DNA of 64,000 nt from Bactericera cockerelli (GCA_024516035.1 CM044956.1:10470176-10534175), one strand, 5' to 3'; positions 10,660-21,141 are shown, numbered from the stretch's first letter. The notes: a model not told the origin generated them from the letters alone. Translations and numbers: made by a program.

Positions 10660-13600
10660 CTCTCCAGGAGTCGCCTCTTCAGTTCCGGCGGGTAGGTCAC
10701 GTAGATGTACTGCTCGTCTGGACTCAGCTCGGGGTTGTACTGAGAGTGGTGGGGGGAGGGGCTGTCTGTCACACTGTTGCTGCCTATACTGAGGTCATCC
10801 GAGCTGGGATAGGGGGGAGGGGGGAGGGGAGAGAGCAAAAAGTTATCATATTTTTTTTTTTTTAAGTTTCCATTTATTTATTTTTTACACTAACATCTTC
10901 TACAAACAATGAGGGTATACCCACCTTCAAAAGATAAAAAATCTTGTGCTGAAGGTGGGGATAGTTTATTTTGTCTTATTCCTCAGAAGTTTGCATAAGC
11001 TTAGGAGATGATATTAAGAAATATTATTACTGTACAAATAAAAAAACCATTTTCTTCAATTCGATTTTTTTTTTTAAACAAGATTCGTGTTTTATTTGTA
11101 CATCATTTCATTACAATGTTTTCTACATATAACAATAACGCATAATAAATAAATAAGTACTTAAATTTATTATTTTTTTCGTGTCGTGGCGTGAAAAAAT
11201 ACATCACAAAGGTAAAATAAAGTTCATAAAATTATATCATAGACACTGGGTATTTCAACCACTGATTCTGCTTCTATACACTATACTCACTCAAAGAGAA
11301 CCCAGATGATTCTGCTCCTACTATACTCACTCAAAGAGAACCCAGATGATTCTGCTTCTACTATACTTACTCAAAGAGAACCCAGATGATTCTGCTCCTA
11401 CTATACTTACTCATAGAGAACCCAGATGATTCTGCTCCTACTATACTTACTCAAAGAGAACCCAGATGATTCTGCTCCTACTATACTTACTCAAAGCGAA
11501 CCCAGATGATTCTGCTCCTACTATACTCACTCAAAGAGAACCCAGATGATTCTGCTCCTACTATACTTACTCAAAGAGAACCCAGATGATTCTGCTCCTA
11601 CTATACTTACTCAAAGAGAACCCAGATGATTCTGCTCCTACTATACTTACTCAAAGAGAACCCAGATGATTCTGCTCCTACTATACTTACTCAAAGAGAA
11701 CCCAGATGATTCTGCTCCTACTATACTTACTCAAAGAGAACCCAGATGATTCTGCTCCTACTATACTTACTCAAAGGGAACCCAGATGATTCCGCTCCTA
11801 CTATACTTACTCAAAGAGAACCCAGATGACGTAGTAGCAGAGACACAGGCCCAGGGACAAAACCATGACGAACACGAAAACCAGACCCCAAGGAAAACCC
11901 TTGAGGTCGGACAGTGGCTCCTCCCAGTACCTGTCGCAGGTGAGGTACCAGCACACCGCCTGGTTCAATTCGTCTGGGAAGTGCAAAGAAAATAAGTTTT
12001 AAGTCTTAATAAACTTCATCATCATCATAGGGTGGCGTCATCGTGAACGATGGTAGCCAGACAGTGGAGTAATGACTCAGCAAGGCTAGTAATTGATAAG
12101 GGCCCCCAGAACCAAGCCAACGCTGGTCTACTCCCTGTTTATACTTAGTTTATAAACTTCATAGAAGTCAGCAAAGATCCCATATTTAAAGCAATAAGTC
12201 CATTTTGGTGAAAAAAATTCGTGACCTTTTTGGTGAAACAAATCTATCACTGCCCCGCCCCGTTTATCAGGTAGAGTTTAATTTAAATGGAACTAAAACT
12301 AGAAGCTAGAAGATTAGGTATTTCCTGAGAACATACCTGAAAATAATAAGATTTTAATATAAAAGTCGTAGATATCAAAAAAGCTGTATGTCTGAATCTA
12401 TCTACGTTACAACATTTTCATGCACATATAGTTAATTATAACTATCGATGTGCTTACGTAGTTAAAATAAATTTATTAATTTTTAACTCACCTTCAACTT
12501 CCCTGAAATCTTCCACGGATAAGTTGATCAGAAGACCCAGAATGCAGTCTCTGACGAGGGCCTGAAAAAAGGAAGAAAAATTCTTGAACGACGAAATATT
12601 GAATATTCCTCAGCTTGTTCTATCAGTTCTAGCATACTAGCCCACCCAATGTGTGGAATTATCCATCTTGCGAATTTAAAGTTTTAAATTTAATTTATTT
12701 GTGTGAATCCAGAGATTCCAGAGGTCGTGGGTTCGAAATGTCGCATGACAAGTTATCCTCCCATTTGGGATAGAGCATAGGTACTGCTGGAATAATGGGA
12801 CTTTAATAGTCCTTATCGGGCAGTATAAATAATGCGATATTATTATTATTATTATTTGATTTACGATTACTGTGGGTGTGTCTGCAGGTCTGCTAAAAAT
12901 AACGACCGTTTAATTAATTTTCTCAAATTTTATTCCATCTAAAATTAAAATCCTGATGTACTTTCAGGGGATATTCATATTGAAAAAAAAAAAAAAAAAA
13001 AAAAAAAAAAACATTTAAACACCCTAATAAAAAAGGACATTGAGACTCAGCGTATTGTTTCAAAGGTCATAATACAGTAACGGTTTTTATTTATGAAGTT
13101 TGCCCTATAGCTCTCATCGCTTGCCCTAAAGTTTGCACTAAAGCTCTCATAGCTTGCCCTAAAGTTTGCCCTAAAGCTCTCATAGCTCGTTCAGTGTTTA
13201 CCTCGCATCGTTGTTTCAGCTTAAAGAGCTGGTCCGGACGGCAGTTGGCCTTCAACTTTTGAACATCTTGTGTGCGTTGTTGTTTAGGTGGGACTGATGA
13301 GTCCACTAGATTGTCGCAGGTGGCGTTTCCCTCCCCGTCTTGATTGCTCGGCGCCTCCGACCTAGAAAATATCAAGAATATCATTAGCCAAAGTCGATGG
13401 CACATTGAATACACCAGTATTTTAAATGTATATCAAATTTAATTTTATCTTTATCTTAATTGTTAACATTCAGTAATGTATAAATATACAGTAAATTGAT
13501 TCCTGGTTAAGTTTTTCAGCGATTGTAGGGTATAACACCCGTCGTGATATGACCAAGCAGTAGAAAGTGACGTCAAAACCAAAAAAAGAAAGAATATCAT

Positions 13601-15635
13601 TAATTTTCTGAGTTTCACTTATTCCAGCATTTAGCTGAAACCTGGCACTTTGTCTCCATAAAGGTTCTTCCCCATGTTTTTTTTCGTACTGTACCTGAGA
13701 CACCGACTGTTCTCCTGATGCTTGCCGCCCCCGCCGCCCTGGCCCGCCGGTGGAATGGTGGGATATGGAACGCGAATCAGCTCCCGCGGTCCCACCGGTG
13801 CAAGCGCTGTGTGGTACGTGTTCGCCTCGCGCCAGATCTCCAGGTCCGTGCTAAGGCTGGACCCGCCCTCCTGAGGCATGGCCAGGTTCTGATGACGCAC
13901 CACTTCGCATCTCATGACGTCACAGTAGTCCGCGAGGCACACTGCGTCTTCTGCCTGTAAATAATAATAAATATCGCCTTATTTATACTGCCTGATTAGG
14001 ACTATTAAGTCCCATTATTCCAGCAGTAAGCCCAAGACGTATTATTATGTGGTAAAAATCCCAAATGGGAGGATAACATGTCATGTCCCGGTTGGGTTTC
14101 GAACCCACGACCTCTGGAATCTTTGGATTCACAGGGTGCCGCCTTTACCACTGAGCTACCGGGACAGTACCTAAATTTGTTTTTTAGTAATTACAACACA
14201 GGTAGATGGACATGCCCAAGGGTTGGATGGAAGAGATTGCCATGGGTTATAGTCAACCTATTGCCCTAGGTTAGGCAAACAACCCAGTTAGGACAAGAGT
14301 ATATATTTTATTTATTTAATTATCTCTCGTTTTTATATGTTGCTTCGAAATTTGTCTATTTATATACAATCAATTAAACCCAAAAATTAAATTTGGAAAC
14401 TTATGTAATAACGAATTTTTCGCGGGTTCCGATAGATACTACATAAATGAAGCGCGCGATTAGCTCAGTGGTTAAGCACTCGCTTGCCATGCGGAAAGTC
14501 CCGGATTCGATCCCCCGTGCCGACAAAAAATTGTATTATTAATTTGGTTACAATTGTTTGTAGGGGATAACTTCCGGTGCGCTCGAGTTGACCCAGCACC
14601 TAAATGGGAAGTATTGTGTCACTCCTCGCCCATCAGGGGGGAGGCATACTACGGAATGGGCAAGCTACAACACAGACCATAAGCGTCTATAGTAGCTCAT
14701 GTTTCATGGCTACGAAATAAAAAAGGCTGTGAAACACTCATCTTAAAAAAAAAATAAAAAAAATGAAGGTATGAAATGCCAAGTCTATCATGCAACGGAC
14801 ACCCCTGACTCCTCCTCCCCCTAAATACAGCCTTGACGTAGGTACATCGTTTCGGGCCTGAATTCGGTGTCACCGCCCTTAAAGTACATATGATAAACAT
14901 ATTATAAAAAAACTACAATAACAATAATAACAACAACAACAACTCTAGATTTTCTACGTCACCTTCGCTTTGTTTCGACGCCATAGTCCTACATTTTTCA
15001 AATTTATTTAATTGTATCTTTATGTTTGTAGTCCATCCTACATTGCACTGGTAGTCAAGTAGTTAACGCGCTAGTCTTGTAATCCAGGTAGCGTAGGGAT
15101 CCGTTGGTTCTAATCTCACCCAGTGAGTCCTAGTGCATGAATTTTTACTCATTCATTTGAGTTTGTTACCACATAATAATAAGACTCTGAGGGTTAGGTT
15201 GTAGAAAATGCTTTGAGCATTAACCTCGCCTGGTGGTTACCTTCCACTAAAGAGTGTTATTATTATTACCCGGTTTACCCGATTCGGACTAAAAAGTCCC
15301 ATTATCCCAGCAGTCTGAACAAGATCTTATTAGTAGGGAAGCTAGGCCATGAGTTCTTACGTCATAAAGTACAAAAATTACCTTCCTTCTACTAAAGAGT
15401 TTTATTATTATTAGTTTTCACTTACGAGATTGACTTTACTCCTGTGTCGATTATCGAAATGCCAGTCCAGATATTTTTCGTCGTAGAAGGATTTTCCACA
15501 GAACCCACACGTCCATTGTGAGGGGCGATGTTGGTGTTTGGCCTCCTGCTGAGGGTGGTAAATGTCGCGCGATGGGTGAAATGGACACTCCAGCGGTAGC
15601 TTAACATGGTAGCGGTCGAGTACTGGGAGCCACTT
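10660..15635 (-). CDS. C2H2 zinc-finger, single-pass membrane protein (six exons)
   Basis: Six exons in transcription order, all with GT/AG ends and matching phases: 15426-15635, 13695-13954, 13202-13361, 12492-12561, 11811-11973 and 10660-10803. Together they give about 335 codons. Exon 15426-15635 holds one classical C2H2 finger (WTCGFCGKSF, then LDWHFDNRH). Exon 13695-13954 begins AEDAVCLADYCDVMRC and has a Gly-rich end. Exon 11811-11973 holds a hydrophobic segment (FPWGLVFVFVMVLSLGLCL) for a membrane helix. Exon 10660-10803 is a Ser/Pro-rich tail with YNPELSPDEQYIYVTYPPEL. It ends on a GTAAGT donor, so a further exon is expected at lower coordinates. I do not recognise a named homologue. 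A lone zinc finger with a membrane helix suggests a membrane-anchored protein; its role is unknown. Confidence 0.8.
10850..10962 (-). repeat. Short retroposed repeat, 3' end with poly-A
   Basis: The sequence from the poly-T at 10850 through TACACTAACATCTTCTACAA, GAGGGTATACCCACC and AAAAATCTTGTGCTGA is repeated in reverse orientation at 39908-40027. The poly-A end suggests a LINE or SINE 3' fragment. Confidence 0.7.
10963..11277. other. Intron sequence without further features
   Basis: AT-rich intron of the zinc-finger gene. No element was recognised. Confidence 0.4.
11278..11815 (-). repeat. 40-bp tandem array copying exon 6 end plus donor (about 14 copies)
   Basis: On plus the unit is CTATACTTACTCAAAGAGAA then CCCAGATGATTCTGCTCCTA. 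On the gene's strand each unit supplies ATCTGGGTTCTCTTTGA of exon sequence directly followed by GTAAGT or GTGAGT. The first unit is continuous with the membrane-helix exon ending at 11811. All copies keep a GTRAGT donor. The unit is not a multiple of 3, so using a distal donor would shift the frame. Confidence 0.95.
11811..11973 (-). CDS. Membrane-helix exon of the zinc-finger gene
   Basis: Encodes LNQAVCWYLTCDRYWEEPL, a short linker, then about 24 hydrophobic residues ending CYYVIWVLF. Its 3' end is the seed of the 40-bp donor array. Upstream phase (2 bases) and downstream phase (GA left over) fit the flanking exons. Confidence 0.8.
12017..12158 (-). mobile_element. SINE-6 copy
   Basis: ATCATCATCATAGGGTGGCG, TCATCGTGAACGATGGTAGC and CAGACAGTGGAGTAATGACT match, in reverse, the copies at 40935 and 61042. 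The GAT-repeat end is on the left. Confidence 0.7.
12705..12862 (+). mobile_element. SINE-2, internally shortened
   Basis: CCAGAGGTCGTGGGTTCGAA then GACAAGTTATCCTCCCATTT, a deletion, ACTGCTGGAATAATGGGACT and AAATAATGCGATATTATTATT. Confidence 0.75.
12983..13011. repeat. Poly-A run
   Basis: About 29 consecutive A. No associated element was recognised. Confidence 0.9.
13109..13201 (-). repeat. 33-bp tandem repeat abutting a donor
   Basis: AGCTCTCATAGCTTGCCCTA-type units start at 13109, 13142 and 13175. The last unit runs into the GTAAAC donor of exon 13202-13361. Unlike the other arrays it does not copy the exon sequence. Confidence 0.85.
13202..13361 (-). CDS. Middle exon of the zinc-finger gene
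   Basis: Hydrophilic segment with NQDGEGNATCDNLVDSS and QKLKANCRPDQLFKLKQRCE. Acceptor TTCTAG, donor GTAAAC. It joins in phase to the exons on both sides. Confidence 0.75.
13386..13592 (+). mobile_element. 5S-SINE, decayed copy
   Basis: The 5' end AGTCGATGGCACATTGAATA and the 3' end CGTCGTGATATGACCAAGCA remain. The middle (about 13423-13520) is replaced by unrelated AT-rich sequence. Confidence 0.65.
13695..13954 (-). CDS. Second visible exon of the zinc-finger gene
   Basis: Begins AEDAVCLADYCDVMRCEVV, contains DLEIWREANTYHTAL and RVPYPTIPPAG, and a run of Gly before KHQENSRCL. GC-rich against AT-rich introns. Ends with two bases left over, matching the next exon. Confidence 0.78.
13959..14166 (-). 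mobile_element. SINE-2, full-length copy
   Basis: The minus strand reads CTGTCCCGGTAGCTCAGTGG (A box), GGTTTCGAACCC on plus for the B box, then AAATGGGAGGATAACATGTC, and ends in the ATT tail at the left. It starts five bases after exon 13695-13954, so it lies at the acceptor of that exon. Confidence 0.85.
14455..14757 (+). mobile_element. SINE-1, full-length copy
   Basis: GATTAGCTCAGTGGTTAAGC, CTTGCCATGCGG and GGATTCGATCCCCCGTGCC form a tRNA-Gly-like head. The body runs from TTGTTTGTAGGGGATAACTT to the end TTTCATGGCTACGAAATAAA and GTGAAACACTCATCTT, followed by poly-A. Confidence 0.88.
15043..15262 (+). mobile_element. SINE-5 copy
   Basis: Head ACTGGTAGTCAAGTAGTTAA, GTCTTGTAATCCAGG (tRNA-Thr TGT-like loop), GTTGGTTCTAATCTCACC. 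Body ACCACATAATAATAAGACTC to TTACCTTCCACTAAAGAGTG and an ATT tail. Confidence 0.85.
15263..15340 (-). mobile_element. SINE-2 3' fragment
   Basis: ACCCGATTCGGACTAAAAAG and TCCCATTATCCCAGCAGT match the reverse of the SINE-2 body. It abuts the tail of the SINE-5 copy. Confidence 0.6.
15426..15635 (-). CDS. Zinc-finger exon
   Basis: 70 codons, KWLPVLDRYHVKLPLECPF to RSKVNL, with one C2H2 finger (C-x2-C, F, L, H-x4-H). A second frame of this exon is also open throughout, but the zinc-finger frame is the one that joins exon 13695-13954. Donor GTAAGT at 15425-15420. Confidence 0.8.
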
Positions 15636-15776
15636 CTGTAAGAGGAAAAATCATTGTGTCTACAACTCTTCATACCTATTTTAAAAATTGAATTTGGGTT
15701 TTTTTATTAACTGCCCCTAAAGGAATATTCGGAAAGCAGAAAAAATAATATGTATATTGTATACCTATGTATTGTC

Positions 15777-15868
15777 TGTCCCGGTACCTCAGTGGTAAAG
15801 GCGGCACTCTGTGAATTCAAAGACTCCAGATGTCGTGGGTTCGAAACCCAGCCGGCACATGACAAGTT
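15777..15868 (+). mobile_element. SINE-2, left part, split by the Copia element
   Basis: CTGTCCCGGTACCTCAGTGG, GGGTTCGAAACCCAGCCGGC, ACATGACAAGTT. It resumes at 20353 with TTCCTCCCATTTGGGATTTT, so the Copia element landed in an existing SINE-2. Confidence 0.92.
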
Positions 15869-16005
15869 TGTTAGAGTTTCAAGGATCATTGTGGCCAATT
15901 GGCCATGTAGTTGGACTGCCATCCATGGTTGGCCAGTTCTGAGTAATGTTCAGTTCATTTAATAAAGTCAGTCGAATACTACCAAAATTGTCTCCTCTCT
16001 TAATA
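15869..16005 (+). repeat. 5' LTR
   Basis: Begins TGTTAGAGTTTCAAGG, contains TTTAATAAAGTC (possible polyadenylation signal), ends CTCTCTTAATA. The end is not the usual CA. Confidence 0.93.
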
Positions 16006-16016
16006 GGTTATGGGCC
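16006..16016 (+). promoter_or_regulatory. Primer binding site, initiator-Met tRNA type
   Basis: GGTTATGGGCC directly follows the LTR. Drosophila copia uses the same GGTTATGGGCC site, which pairs with an internal fragment of initiator methionine tRNA rather than its 3' end. Confidence 0.85.
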
Positions 16017-16046
16017 TATCTCGTTCTCGTTTAAATTTGTTCCTGT

Positions 16047-19000
16047 TTGACATTTGAAATGGAAGATTTCAAAAAACTTCCCATATTTGATGGCGAAAAT
16101 TATTCAAATTGGCTATTTCGCGTCGAAACTTTGTTGGAAGCCAGAGGAGTTGATGCAGTCCTTACTATTCCCAGCGATTCGAAAGACTTCAAGAAAAAAG
16201 AAGATGCTACAGCCAGGTCCATCATCATTCAATGTATCTCTGATAAATATATAGAGTATGTAAGGGACAAAAAGACAGCAAAAGATATGATGGATGCATT
16301 GAGTCAAGTGTTTCAAAGAAAAAGTGTGATAAATAAGTTATATCTTAAGAAAAAGTTCCTTGGTCAGAAACTTAAACCAAAAATGAAGCTAGAAGATCAT
16401 TTTCTTAATTTCGACAAATTGATACGCGAGTTGGAAAATGTTTCAAATGGAAGACTGGAGGAAGAAGACAAAGTTTGCCATTTATTACTCACTCTTCCTA
16501 ACAGTTTTGACAGCGTGGTGACTGCTTTGGAAACAATAAATTCAGATTTGAAGCTGGACTTTGTTAAAACCCGTTTACTTGAGTTTGAATTGAAACAAGA
16601 GTCAAATAAGGAAGATGTTAAAGAAGAAGAACTTGAAGATGTATCTATACAAGAATCAAGTTTTCTTATGTGCTATGGATGTGGGAAGAAAGGCCACAAG
16701 AAATTCCAATGTCCAAATAGAAAAACATACTTCAAACGCCAAAATCAAAATGGTAGAAATACAATAAGTCACGTATCAAACGCAGAAGATGGTGAGACAT
16801 TCACAGCAGTTAACGAGAATTATGCTTTAAATTCACAGCATATTGGAGAGAAAATAAATTTTCTTCTGGACTCCGGAGCTTCTGATCATATGGTGTCATC
16901 AGAATATGAAGACTTAATGAGTGAAGTGAAAATGCTCGAGAAACCGATTTCCATTTTATAGCAAATGGTGAGCGTATGATTGCAACGAAAAAAGGACGTT
17001 TAAACATAAAACATGAGAAAACCAAAATTTCAATAGAAGCTCTATTGGTGCCGAATCTATCTGTGAATCTTATATCAGTGAACCAACTCACTAGAAAAGG
17101 ACTTGAAGTGATATTTAAAGATAATAAAGCTACAATCAAAAGTGATTCTCTCGATTTAATCTTAAATAAAATCGGGAAAATATATAAAATTGCATTTGAT
17201 CTTATTCTACATAATTCTGGTCAAGCATTAAACACAAATAATGTTGATTTAACATTGTGGCACAGACGTATGGGACATTTGAATAGACGAAGTCTTCAAA
17301 GAATGAAGCTCCCAGTAAGTGATGAAGTCTGTTCAGATTGTAGAAAAGGTAAAGCTACAAGATTACCATTCATAAGTTGTAAACTGCCACGCTCACATCG
17401 TATTGGCGAACTTATACACACGGATTTGTGTGGACCAATTAATCCTCCAACAACTAATGGAGAAAGGTATTTTCAAGTCATAGTGGATGACTACTCACAC
17501 TTTACAAAAGTTTTTCTACTCAAACAGAAAAATGAGGCTACTAAAAATGTTATCAACTAGGTATGTGAACAGTATTGAAGCTGAACATGGTACACGAGTT
17601 TTCAAGATTCGTTGTGACAATGGGGGAGAATTCTTAAACAATTCTCTTCTAGAATTTACATCACAGAAAGGGATTCGACTTCAAACAACAGTACCTTATA
17701 CCAGCCAACAAAATGGTGTAAGTGAAAGAATGACTCTTCTTGATAAAGCCCGATGTATGATATCTGATTCCGATTTATCCAAGAAAATGTGGGGTTATGC
17801 AGTTAAAAGTGCTGCTTACTTATTAAATCGGTCCCCTACAAATGCTCTGAATGGAAAAACACCATCGGACAGATGGTATGGAGAAACTGATTTAAGTAAA
17901 ATCAGAGTATTTGGTTGTAAACTTTGGTACTCAATTCTACCAAAGCGTGGTAAACTTGATGATCGTGCTGCAGAAGGAAGACTCTTGGGATATATGGACA
18001 ATGGATATCGAGTGTTAGATATAAAAACCAATGTTGTTCATGTGGCTCGTGATATTATATTTCAAGAAAGAAACAACAGTTCTAATAATATAAAATTGGT
18101 TCCCGATTACTTTGATTTATTGAAAAATAAAAGTAGTCACTGTGGCAGAGCGAGTTAGCGCGCTAGGCATTGCACACATGGTGACCTGGGTTCGATTCCC
18201 AGCGGGGGAGGATTTTTTCTGCTCTGTACTAGGATGTTCGGGGTCCACTCATACCTCGTGAGGAAAAATGAGTAGCTGCTTTAATGTGAAGCAGCGACCA
18301 GTGGCAGAATCTTAGGCAAAAAAATAATACAAGATATTATAAATTAAAGTGGTAAAGTCCTATGATTCTGCGCTACCCACTAAAATTGTGACATAATAAC
18401 ACAAAGAAAAAGCATTATTATTATTATTATTGAAAAATAAAACGAAAGAAGAAAATGAATTTAATGATGGTGAAAATGACATTGAAAATTCCTATAATCA
18501 TCAACATGATATTGAAAATGAATTTAACGATGGTGAAAATGACATTGAAAAATCCTATGAAGATAAACATGATATTAAAAAATTCTATGATGTGGAAAAT
18601 GAAATTCCCGAAAAAGAACTCAGACAAAGTTCAAGAGTAAAAAAGAGACCGGTACGTTTTGGTTTTGATGAATATGAAACGTACGAAGCTTGTTGTATGT
18701 TCATTTGTGATGATCCAGTCACGTATGAAGATGCCATTAAGTCAGAAGAATGGACAGATGCCATAAATAATGAGTTGGATGCTCATGAAAAAATGAAAAC
18801 TTGGGAAGAATGTGATGATGTGCCTAAAGACCATCGTCCAATTTATACAAAATGGGTTTTCCGTACAAAAGAAAACAATGTCAAAAAGGCAAGACTTGTA
18901 GCAAAGGGCTATCAAGAAAAAGTTGAGGAGCCAATTTATTCTCCTGTTGCCAAATTATCTACAGTGCGATCACTTCTCTCTCTTTCTGTTCAAAAGAATT

Positions 19001-20203
19001 GGAAAGTAACACAAATGGATGTACCAACAGCATTTCTAAACGGTAAACTTGAGAAACCTGTTTATATTAAAATTCCAAATGGGTTAAAAAACTGCAAAGG
19101 TAAAGTCCTAAAGCTAAACAGAGCACTCTATGGTCTAAAAGTAGCTCCCAAATGTTGGAATGAAACTTTTAACAATTTTGCTGAAAACATTGGATTTACT
19201 CGTTCCAAACATGATGTTTGCTTATACACAAAAGAAAAGTGTATAATGGTTCTATATGTTGACGATATTTTGCTGATTGGTGAAGAAACAGACAAGACTG
19301 TTTTGGAACTGAAAAAACAGTTCAATACTAGAGACATGGGAATCTTGTCAACATTTCTGGGGATTGAGTTTGAGTACAAAGGAGATAAACTTCTATTTTC
19401 TCAAAAATCAATGATTAACAAGATTTTGGAAAAATTTGGTAGGTATGTCACAGTGTAATGGAGCAAGCACACCATTAGAACCTAACTTCCTTGTGACAAG
19501 AGAAGATGAAATGGAACTTATTGATGTTCCCTATCGTGAACTGATTGGAAGTTTAATGTATATTTCAATGGGGTCAAGACCCGACGTAACGTTCGCTGTG
19601 TCATATTTGAGTCGGTATCTCGATAAACCTAACAAGAAAGTTTGGGTAGCCGCAAAAAGAGTTTTGAGATATTTACAAGCTACTAAGTTTATGTCAATTG
19701 TGTATGAGAAAACTGAAAATATGCAACTGTGTGGATATTCTGACTCGGATTGGGCTGCAGATATCACTGATAGAAAAAGTGTATCTGGTAGTGTAATATT
19801 TTTCTGTGGTAATCCAGTGACGTGGTTCTCAAAGAAACAGAATTGTGTTACTCTATCTTCTACTGAAGCCGAATATGTTGCAGGGTCACTTGTTAGTGCA
19901 GAATTAATAGCATTAAAGGGAATTGTCAAGGATCTCACTAATCAAGATGTTGATACTGTACTTCTTATGGACAATCAAGGAGCTATTAAAATTTCACAGA
20001 ACTATGAAAATTCAAAACGTAGTAAACACATAGATGTGAAATATCATTTTCTGAAAGACTCAGTTCAAAAGAAAGTTATTCTTATTCAATATGTGGAATC
20101 AAAGGAGAACATTGCAGATATTATGACCAAACCACTAGGGAGATGTATTTTCGCTATTCATCAAGTTTCCCTCAAACTTATCAAAAGTGATAATTACCCT
20201 TGA
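16047..20203 (+). pseudogene. Copia gag-pol, broken in four places
   Basis: Segments: 16047-16961 gag with a CCHC zinc knuckle (CYGCGKKGHKKFQC) and protease LLDSGASDHM; 16976-17560 pre-integrase (LWHRRMGHLN) and integrase start (HTDLCGP); 17487-18158 integrase with DNGGEF and QNGVSER; 18430-19458 reverse transcriptase with TKWVFRTK, QMDVPTAFLNG and the catalytic YVDD; 19436-20203 RNase H with DSDWAAD and STEAEY. Breaks: a one-base loss near 16945, a 4-bp gain at about 17558, the SINE-3 insertion at 18133, and a 4-bp gain at about 19439. Pieces otherwise read clearly. Confidence 0.93.
18133..18428 (+). mobile_element. SINE-3 inserted in Copia pol
   Basis: Head GTGGCAGAGCGAGTTAGCGC, GGCATTGCACACATGG, GGGTTCGATTCCCAGCGGGG. 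Body with GGGGTCCACTCATACCTCGT and AGGAAAAATGAGTAGCTGC. ATT-repeat tail. The target duplication ATTGAAAAATAAAA is at 18119-18132 and 18429-18442. Confidence 0.94.
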
Positions 20204-20210
20204 GGGGGCG
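20201..20210 (+). promoter_or_regulatory. Polypurine tract
   Basis: TGAGGGGGCG immediately precedes the 3' LTR, the position of the plus-strand primer in Copia elements. Confidence 0.8.
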
Positions 20211-20347
20211 TGTTAGAGTTTCAAGGATCATTGTGGCCAATTGGCCATGTAGTTGGACTGCCATCCATGGTTGGCCAGTTCTGAGTAATGTTCAGTTCAT
20301 TTAATAAAGTCAGTCGAATACTATCGAAATTGTCTCCTCTCTTAATA
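20211..20347 (+). repeat. 3' LTR
   Basis: Identical to the 5' LTR except for two substitutions near its end (ACTATCGAAATT against ACTACCAAAATT). Confidence 0.93.
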
Positions 20348-20352
20348 AAGTT

Positions 20353-20465
20353 TTCCTCCCATTTGGGATTTTTACCACATAATAATATGACTTGGGCTTA
20401 CTGCTGGAATAATGGGACTTTAATAGTCTTAATCGTGCAGTATAAATAAGGCGATATTATTATTA
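20353..20465 (+). mobile_element. SINE-2, right part after the Copia insertion
   Basis: TTCCTCCCATTTGGGATTTT, GGGCTTACTGCTGGAATAAT and AAATAAGGCGATATTATTATT complete the copy begun at 15777. Confidence 0.92.
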
Positions 20466-20706
20466 TTAATCTTACCTAATTTAAAAATTGAATTTAGGTT
20501 TTTTTATTAACTGCCCCTAAAGGAATATTCGTAAAGCAGAAAAAATAATATGAAAAATATGTATACATATTGATACCTAGTATTTCATTGCGATACATTA
20601 TTGATCAATGCGATTTTAAATATGTAAATATTTTGATTGTCTAGGCTAGGGGCAGCTTTAAGTAATACATATACTACTTGTAACTATGTGTAAGTATCTA
20701 TGTATG

Positions 20707-20968
20707 TACTAGCGGGCTGTCGCCCGCTTTGCGGGCCGTGGCATGGCCGTGAGGAGAAATAGCGGTGATTGGTGAAAACAAAAATCCTTTTTCGCCAATG
20801 GCAGGTGTTGTAGTGGGAATTTCGAAAAATCCCGTCTTAATGCACATCTAGACTATAAAACTTACCAAACTTCAGCTTCCTAGGACTTACCAGTTCGGAG
20901 AAACAGTGATAAATCAGTGAGTCAGTCAGTCACTCAATGAGTGAAACTCTCTTTTATAAGTATAGATA
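20707..20968 (+). repeat. Dispersed repeat with CGCCCGCTTTGCGGG start
   Basis: Starts TACTAGCGGGCTGTCGCCCG and ends CTCTTTTATAAGTATAGAT. Contains AATTTCGAAAAATCCCGTCT and a GTCA-repeat patch. A second copy lies at 42172-42397. No coding content. Similar conserved-end elements are widespread in insects; the class is not settled here. Confidence 0.8.
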
Positions 20969-21141
20969 ATGTATTATGTATATTTAATTTAAACCGATCT
21001 GATATACCGTTACTGCTTATAATTATGAGTAAGTATTTACAATTTCCGAGAACCCATATAGTATCCCGGTAAGTTCTGGCAAAGCCCCAGGCGCCCAGGG
21101 ACAGGAAACGGGGACAGGGGGAGCAGGGGGACAGGACTTAC

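Larger units (their letters stand above)
15869..20347 (+). mobile_element. Copia-type LTR retrotransposon, degenerate
   Basis: Two 137-bp LTRs that differ at two positions, flanked by the 5-bp duplication AAGTT (15864-15868 and 20348-20352). The internal region has gag, protease, integrase, reverse transcriptase and RNase H in Copia order. It is broken by three frameshifts and a SINE-3 insertion, so it cannot make its proteins. The high LTR identity indicates a recent insertion that decayed quickly. Confidence 0.96.

Noticed and set aside
14455..14530. tRNA-Gly-like sequence as a functional tRNA gene
   Set aside because: It is continuous with a conserved SINE-1 body and tail, and the acceptor stem does not pair well. 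The same holds for the other tRNA-like heads in the window.
15422..15673. The alternative open frame of the zinc-finger exon (Ser/Thr-rich)
   Set aside because: It lacks any domain and does not join exon 13695-13954 in frame, while the other frame gives a perfect C2H2 finger. It would however fit the phase of exon 21142-21251.
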